The position numbers and the translations under genes were made by a program. Shown in pieces: positions 61,901-64,000 of a stretch of 64,000 nt of DNA; position 1 is the stretch's first letter; each line of letters begins with the position of its first letter. The notes under the pieces are model-generated. The model saw only the letters and a program-made list of their open reading frames with translations, made no database searches and was not told where the DNA came from. Origin of the DNA: G965267335 sp965267335. GTDB lineage: Bacteria > Bacteroidota > Bacteroidia > Cytophagales > JAAEPT01. Location: contig OZ253953.1 of the NCBI GenBank assembly GCA_965267335.1, forward strand, positions 2,356,001 through 2,420,000, in the 5' to 3' direction.

Positions 61901-64000
61901 GTAGCTATACATTTCCTGATGGCACCACACAGAATAATATCACCTCACAGGTGATTTACACCAGCAACCTGACCTCATCTCAGGGCTGTGATAGTATTAT
62001 CGAGACGACAGTAGATGTGATCACGGCCTATAATGTTTCAGAGTCGGCCGAGGTATGTTCGGGAGGTAGCTATACATTTCCTGATGGGACCACACAGAAT
62101 AACATCACCTCACAGGTAATTTATACGAGTAATCTAACCTCATCTCAAGGCTGTGACAGTATTATTGAGACGACAGTAGATGTGATCACTGTCTATAATG
62201 TTTCAGAGTCAGCTGAGGTATGTTCGGGTGGTAGTTATACCTTTCCTGATGGGACCACGCAGAATAACATTACCTCACAGGTAGTTTATTCGAGTAACCT
62301 GACCTCATCTCAAGGCTGTGATAGTATTATCGAGACGACAGTAGATGTGATCACTGCCTATAATGTTTCAGAGTCGGCTGAGGTGTGTTCGGGGGCTAGC
62401 TATACCTTTCCTGATGGCACCACACAAACTAATATCACTTCACAGGTAGTTTATTCAAGTAACCTGACCTCCTCTCAGGGCTGTGACAGTATTATTGAGA
62501 CGACAGTAGATGTGATCACTGCCTATAATGTTTCAGAGTCAGCTGAGGTATGTTCGGGTGGTAGTTATACATTTCCTGACGGGACCATACAGAATAATAT
62601 TACCTCACAGGTAGTTTATACGAGTAATCTGACCTCATCTCAAGGCTGTGACAGTATTATTGAAACGACAGTAGATGTGATCACTGCCTATAATGTATCA
62701 GAGTCGGCTGAGGTGTGTTCGGGGGCTAGCTATACCTTTCCTGATGGCACCACACAAACTAATATCACTTCACAGGTAGTTTATTCAAGTAACCTGACCT
62801 CCTCTCAGGGCTGTGACAGTATTATTGAGACGACAGTAGATGTGATCACTGCCTATAATGTATCAGAGTCAGCTGAGGTATGTTCGGGTGGTAGTTATAC
62901 ATTTCCTGACGGGACCATACAGAATAATATTACCTCACAGGTAGTTTATACGAGTAATCTGACCTCATCTCAAGGCTGTGACAGTATTATTGAAACGACA
63001 GTAGATGTGATCACGGCTTATAATGTATCAGAGTCGGCTGAGGTGTGTTCGGGGGCTAGTTATACCTTTCCTGATGGCACCACACAGAATAACATCACCT
63101 CACAGGTGATTTACACCAGTAATCTGACCTCATCTCAGGGCTGTGACAGTATTATCGAGACGACAGTAGATGTGATCACTGCCTATAATGTATCAGAGTC
63201 GGCTGAGGTGTGCTCGGGTGGTAGCTATACCTTTCCTGACGGGACCACACAGAATAATATCACTTCACAGGTAGTTTATACGAGCAATCTGACCTCATCT
63301 CAGGGTTGTGACAGTATTATTGAAACGACAGTAGATGTGATTACGGCCTATAATGTATCAGAGTCAGCTGAGGTGTGTTCGGGCGGTAGTTATACCTTTC
63401 CAGATGGGACCACGCAGAATAACATCACCTCACAGGTAGTTTATACAAGTAATCTGACCTCATCTCAGGGCTGTGACAGTATTATCGAGACGACAGTAGA
63501 TGTCACTTGCGGATTGGATGCAGATTTTTCAGTGGACAAAACAGAGACCTGTAAAGGGGTAACAATAGTTTTTACCAATCAAACGACTGGAGCATCTACA
63601 GGAGCAAGTTATGTTTGGGACTTTGGAGAAGGAGCAAGTCCGGCTATGGCCACTGGAATTGGACCTCATGCGGTGGTTTATACAACCGAAGGATTCAAAG
63701 ATGTTTCGTTAACAGTCGATGATGGTACAACTGATACAGAGACTCAACCATCAGTAATTGAAATAATAGCAGATCCAAATAGCCTACCTGAGATTTCTGG
63801 TCCTGCCTGGCTGGAGTGTAATGCAACGGGGCAGGTGTATACAGTAAGTGGTTCTCCAGGCTCTAATTTTAATTGGAATTCAGCTGGTGGAGCGACTATA
63901 GTTTCCGGACAGGGTACTACAAGTATTACTGTAGATTTTGCAAATCAGAGCGGGACGATTACAGTAACCGAACAATTGACCAATGGTTGTGTTATGCCAA
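58954..64000 (+). CDS. Giant secreted GH87-type alpha-1,3-glucanase with Ig, CBM9, 55-aa repeats and PKD (partial at right edge)
   Basis: An open frame runs from ATG 58954 to the right edge (1682 codons, no stop). After a signal peptide (LALTLAIVLILANVSNAQ) the first ~560 residues are a paralogue of the GH87 protein just upstream. They share RGYYDAPY, the CBM35-like part, TTLKGAGSWYTQIHF, NYADGINFCKGT and RNNGDDDMAIWS with the same acidic spacing. Next are a bacterial Ig-like domain (SITSPAYGSNFG ... NNVEFFVDGVSIG, about 575-670) and a CBM9-like domain (APTVDGVVEALWG ... AFPWSTLGVP, about 675-865). Twelve 55-residue Cys-containing repeats (from 61561) and a PKD domain (YVWDFGEGASP, from about 63505) follow. 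A further PKD/Ig-like module is cut at the edge. A T9SS sorting domain is expected beyond the window. Confidence 0.87.
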   Translation, partial: MSNVINHYLLRDLALTLAIVLILANVSNAQRGYYDAPYTRYEADLGNLTNASVTPRSYNQADLQSEASDQVCVDMSNSGAEVEWTVITAGDGLVVRYSVPDGESGSIDVYANGVYAGTLNLSTYYSWEYLCCNGNPNNGAVINTNPKMRFDEVRMRLPSVLPAGGTLRLVRTSGNIHLDFAELELVPVQVNATGGDIVYSGNGNDLQTFVYNNRGNTIYIPPGYYEINEELYFGEDNTTLKGAGSWYTQIHFTGNGSGDGGIRANAWNINISGLFLTTVRNSRSNSYKAINGVFTPGTYITDVWAEHFEAGVWLGQYNSGSIGNVDGLTVSYCRFRNNYADGINFCKGTLNSVCEHTNFRNNGDDDMAIWSANNQECRNNTYRYNTSENCWRASGCAIYGGYSNVAHHLVIKDNLEVGLRVNNEFPGAPFNTGGMHEFYEITLINCGTNNDLFHRPVGAIDLFCRNAAGNQVRNVRFADIDIIDSKNDAILINRFSGDGFYNLVFENIAIDGTGVEYPYNDAEGAGGQRGYGIKITGDPAGYGTYCNITYANQGGNASGWENYNGIGSFSWTQAGGCSSTSVSITSPAYGSNFGTCETITITANANASSGSINNVEFFVDGVSIGQDFSAPYSIDWTNTTPGAHTITAVATNSSSATATSSAIDIFVAPSISETGTAPTVDGVVEALWGNHDANSLDLVSQGSTGGGSDLEATFKTTYDNTYLYVLVEVTDESLMDDGTASWEDDAVEVFIDIGNDKLNSYGSDDYAYIFIINDPTVYEAGNSVAGVQYEQSITGSGYVMEFAFPWSTLGVPLIDGSYIGIDVHVNDDDDGGTRDTKIAWADGTDNAWQNPSLFGTLQATGIQTETAFVCSGSSYTFPDGTTQNNITSQVVYTSNLTSSQGCDSIIETTVDVITAYNVSESAEVCSGGSYTFPDGTTQNNITSQVVYTSNLTSSQGCDSIIETTVDVITAYNVSESAEVCSGGSYTFPDGTTQNNITSQVIYTSNLTSSQGCDSIIETTVDVITAYNVSESAEVCSGGSYTFPDGTTQNNITSQVIYTSNLTSSQGCDSIIETTVDVITVYNVSESAEVCSGGSYTFPDGTTQNNITSQVVYSSNLTSSQGCDSIIETTVDVITAYNVSESAEVCSGASYTFPDGTTQTNITSQVVYSSNLTSSQGCDSIIETTVDVITAYNVSESAEVCSGGSYTFPDGTIQNNITSQVVYTSNLTSSQGCDSIIETTVDVITAYNVSESAEVCSGASYTFPDGTTQTNITSQVVYSSNLTSSQGCDSIIETTVDVITAYNVSESAEVCSGGSYTFPDGTIQNNITSQVVYTSNLTSSQGCDSIIETTVDVITAYNVSESAEVCSGASYTFPDGTTQNNITSQVIYTSNLTSSQGCDSIIETTVDVITAYNVSESAEVCSGGSYTFPDGTTQNNITSQVVYTSNLTSSQGCDSIIETTVDVITAYNVSESAEVCSGGSYTFPDGTTQNNITSQVVYTSNLTSSQGCDSIIETTVDVTCGLDADFSVDKTETCKGVTIVFTNQTTGASTGASYVWDFGEGASPAMATGIGPHAVVYTTEGFKDVSLTVDDGTTDTETQPSVIEIIADPNSLPEISGPAWLECNATGQVYTVSGSPGSNFNWNSAGGATIVSGQGTTSITVDFANQSGTITVTEQLTNGCVMP
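61561..63505 (+). repeat. Twelve in-frame tandem repeats of 165 bp (55 residues)
   Basis: Repeat starts (the conserved Cys codon) fall exactly every 165 bases: 61561, 61726, 61891, 62056, 62221, 62386, 62551, 62716, 62881, 63046, 63211, 63376. Each encodes CSGGSYTFPDGTTQNN, ITSQVVYTSNLTSSQGCDS, IIETTVDVIT and AYNVSESAEV or close variants. The two Cys per unit could form one disulfide per repeat. The first copy is most diverged (CSGSSYTFPDG, after ETAFV). Confidence 0.97.
62386..63045 (+). repeat. Near-identical direct duplication of a two-repeat (330 bp) block
   Basis: Bases 62386-62715 and 62716-63045 match except at three positions I could find (TTT/TAT in one unit, and ACTGCC/ACGGCT in the other). 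Both copies share private variants not seen in the other units, such as CACACAAACTAATATC and ACCATACAG. The match is far closer than between other units. Confidence 0.9.

Noticed and set aside
61561..63505. Possible CRISPR array because of regular spacing
   Set aside because: The units are 165 bp, continuous and fully in frame with a secreted protein, without unique spacers; they are protein-coding repeats.
1..64000. tRNA, rRNA, IS elements or prophage
   Set aside because: I read the larger intergenic spacers and saw no cloverleaf-like sequence, transposase or integrase gene; absence is by eye only.

Overview
The window looks like a chromosomal segment of a Bacteroidota bacterium, most likely a gliding or surface-living member of the Cytophagales. 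The evidence is moderate-to-low GC content, few Shine-Dalgarno sequences, promoter elements of the Bacteroidota type (TAnnTTTG), and many secreted proteins with type IX secretion (T9SS) C-terminal sorting domains. A PorE-like TPR/beta-propeller/OmpA protein, a eukaryote-like (type II) glutamine synthetase and a Bacteroidota-type lptE/secG/groESL neighbourhood fit the same picture. Genus is not resolvable from the sequence alone.

Region by region. 1-9.9 kb holds secreted and lipoprotein genes of unknown role, a 2-oxoglutarate/Fe(II) oxygenase and a large T9SS-exported GH81 endo-beta-1,3-glucanase. 10-13.3 kb holds a TPR protein and a PorE-like envelope protein. 13.4-18.2 kb holds a POT peptide transporter, a TerB-like protein and groES-groEL. 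19.1-28.4 kb is one long minus-strand operon: nif3-like, coiled-coil/zinc-ribbon protein, TPR protein, pabB, miaB, a receiver-less sigma-54 activator, lptE, a conserved low-complexity protein and secG. 28.5-31.9 kb is lpxK, a putative porin and miaE. 31.9-38.8 kb has a secreted glutamine-amidotransferase-like protein, mtaB, glutamine synthetase, small envelope proteins and an SRAP-family protein that has lost its catalytic residues.

38.9-47.1 kb carries histidine biosynthesis in two blocks (hisG-hisD and hisC-hisB-hisH). They are separated by three minus-strand genes: a GT39/ArnT-like glycosyltransferase, ilvC and a small ACT-domain protein. hisA, hisF and hisIE are not in the window. 47.3-53.4 kb holds a T9SS-exported GH5 glucanase, a TPR protein, tyrA and a small LuxR-type regulator/DUF4199/VOC cluster with a paired palindromic operator. 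53.5-64 kb holds a SusR-like one-component sensor-regulator that diverges from two tandem GH87 (alpha-1,3-glucanase/mycodextranase-type) genes. The second GH87 gene runs off the right edge; after its catalytic part come Ig-like, CBM9-like, twelve 55-residue repeats and a PKD domain.

Taken together, the secreted enzymes (GH81 beta-1,3-glucanase, GH5, two GH87 alpha-1,3-glucanases) suggest an organism that attacks alpha/beta-1,3-glucan-rich cell walls such as those of fungi. It does so through T9SS-exported enzymes and, in this window, without a SusC/SusD pair. That is the most interesting system here. The repeat array in the second GH87 protein contains a very recent two-unit (330 bp) duplication.
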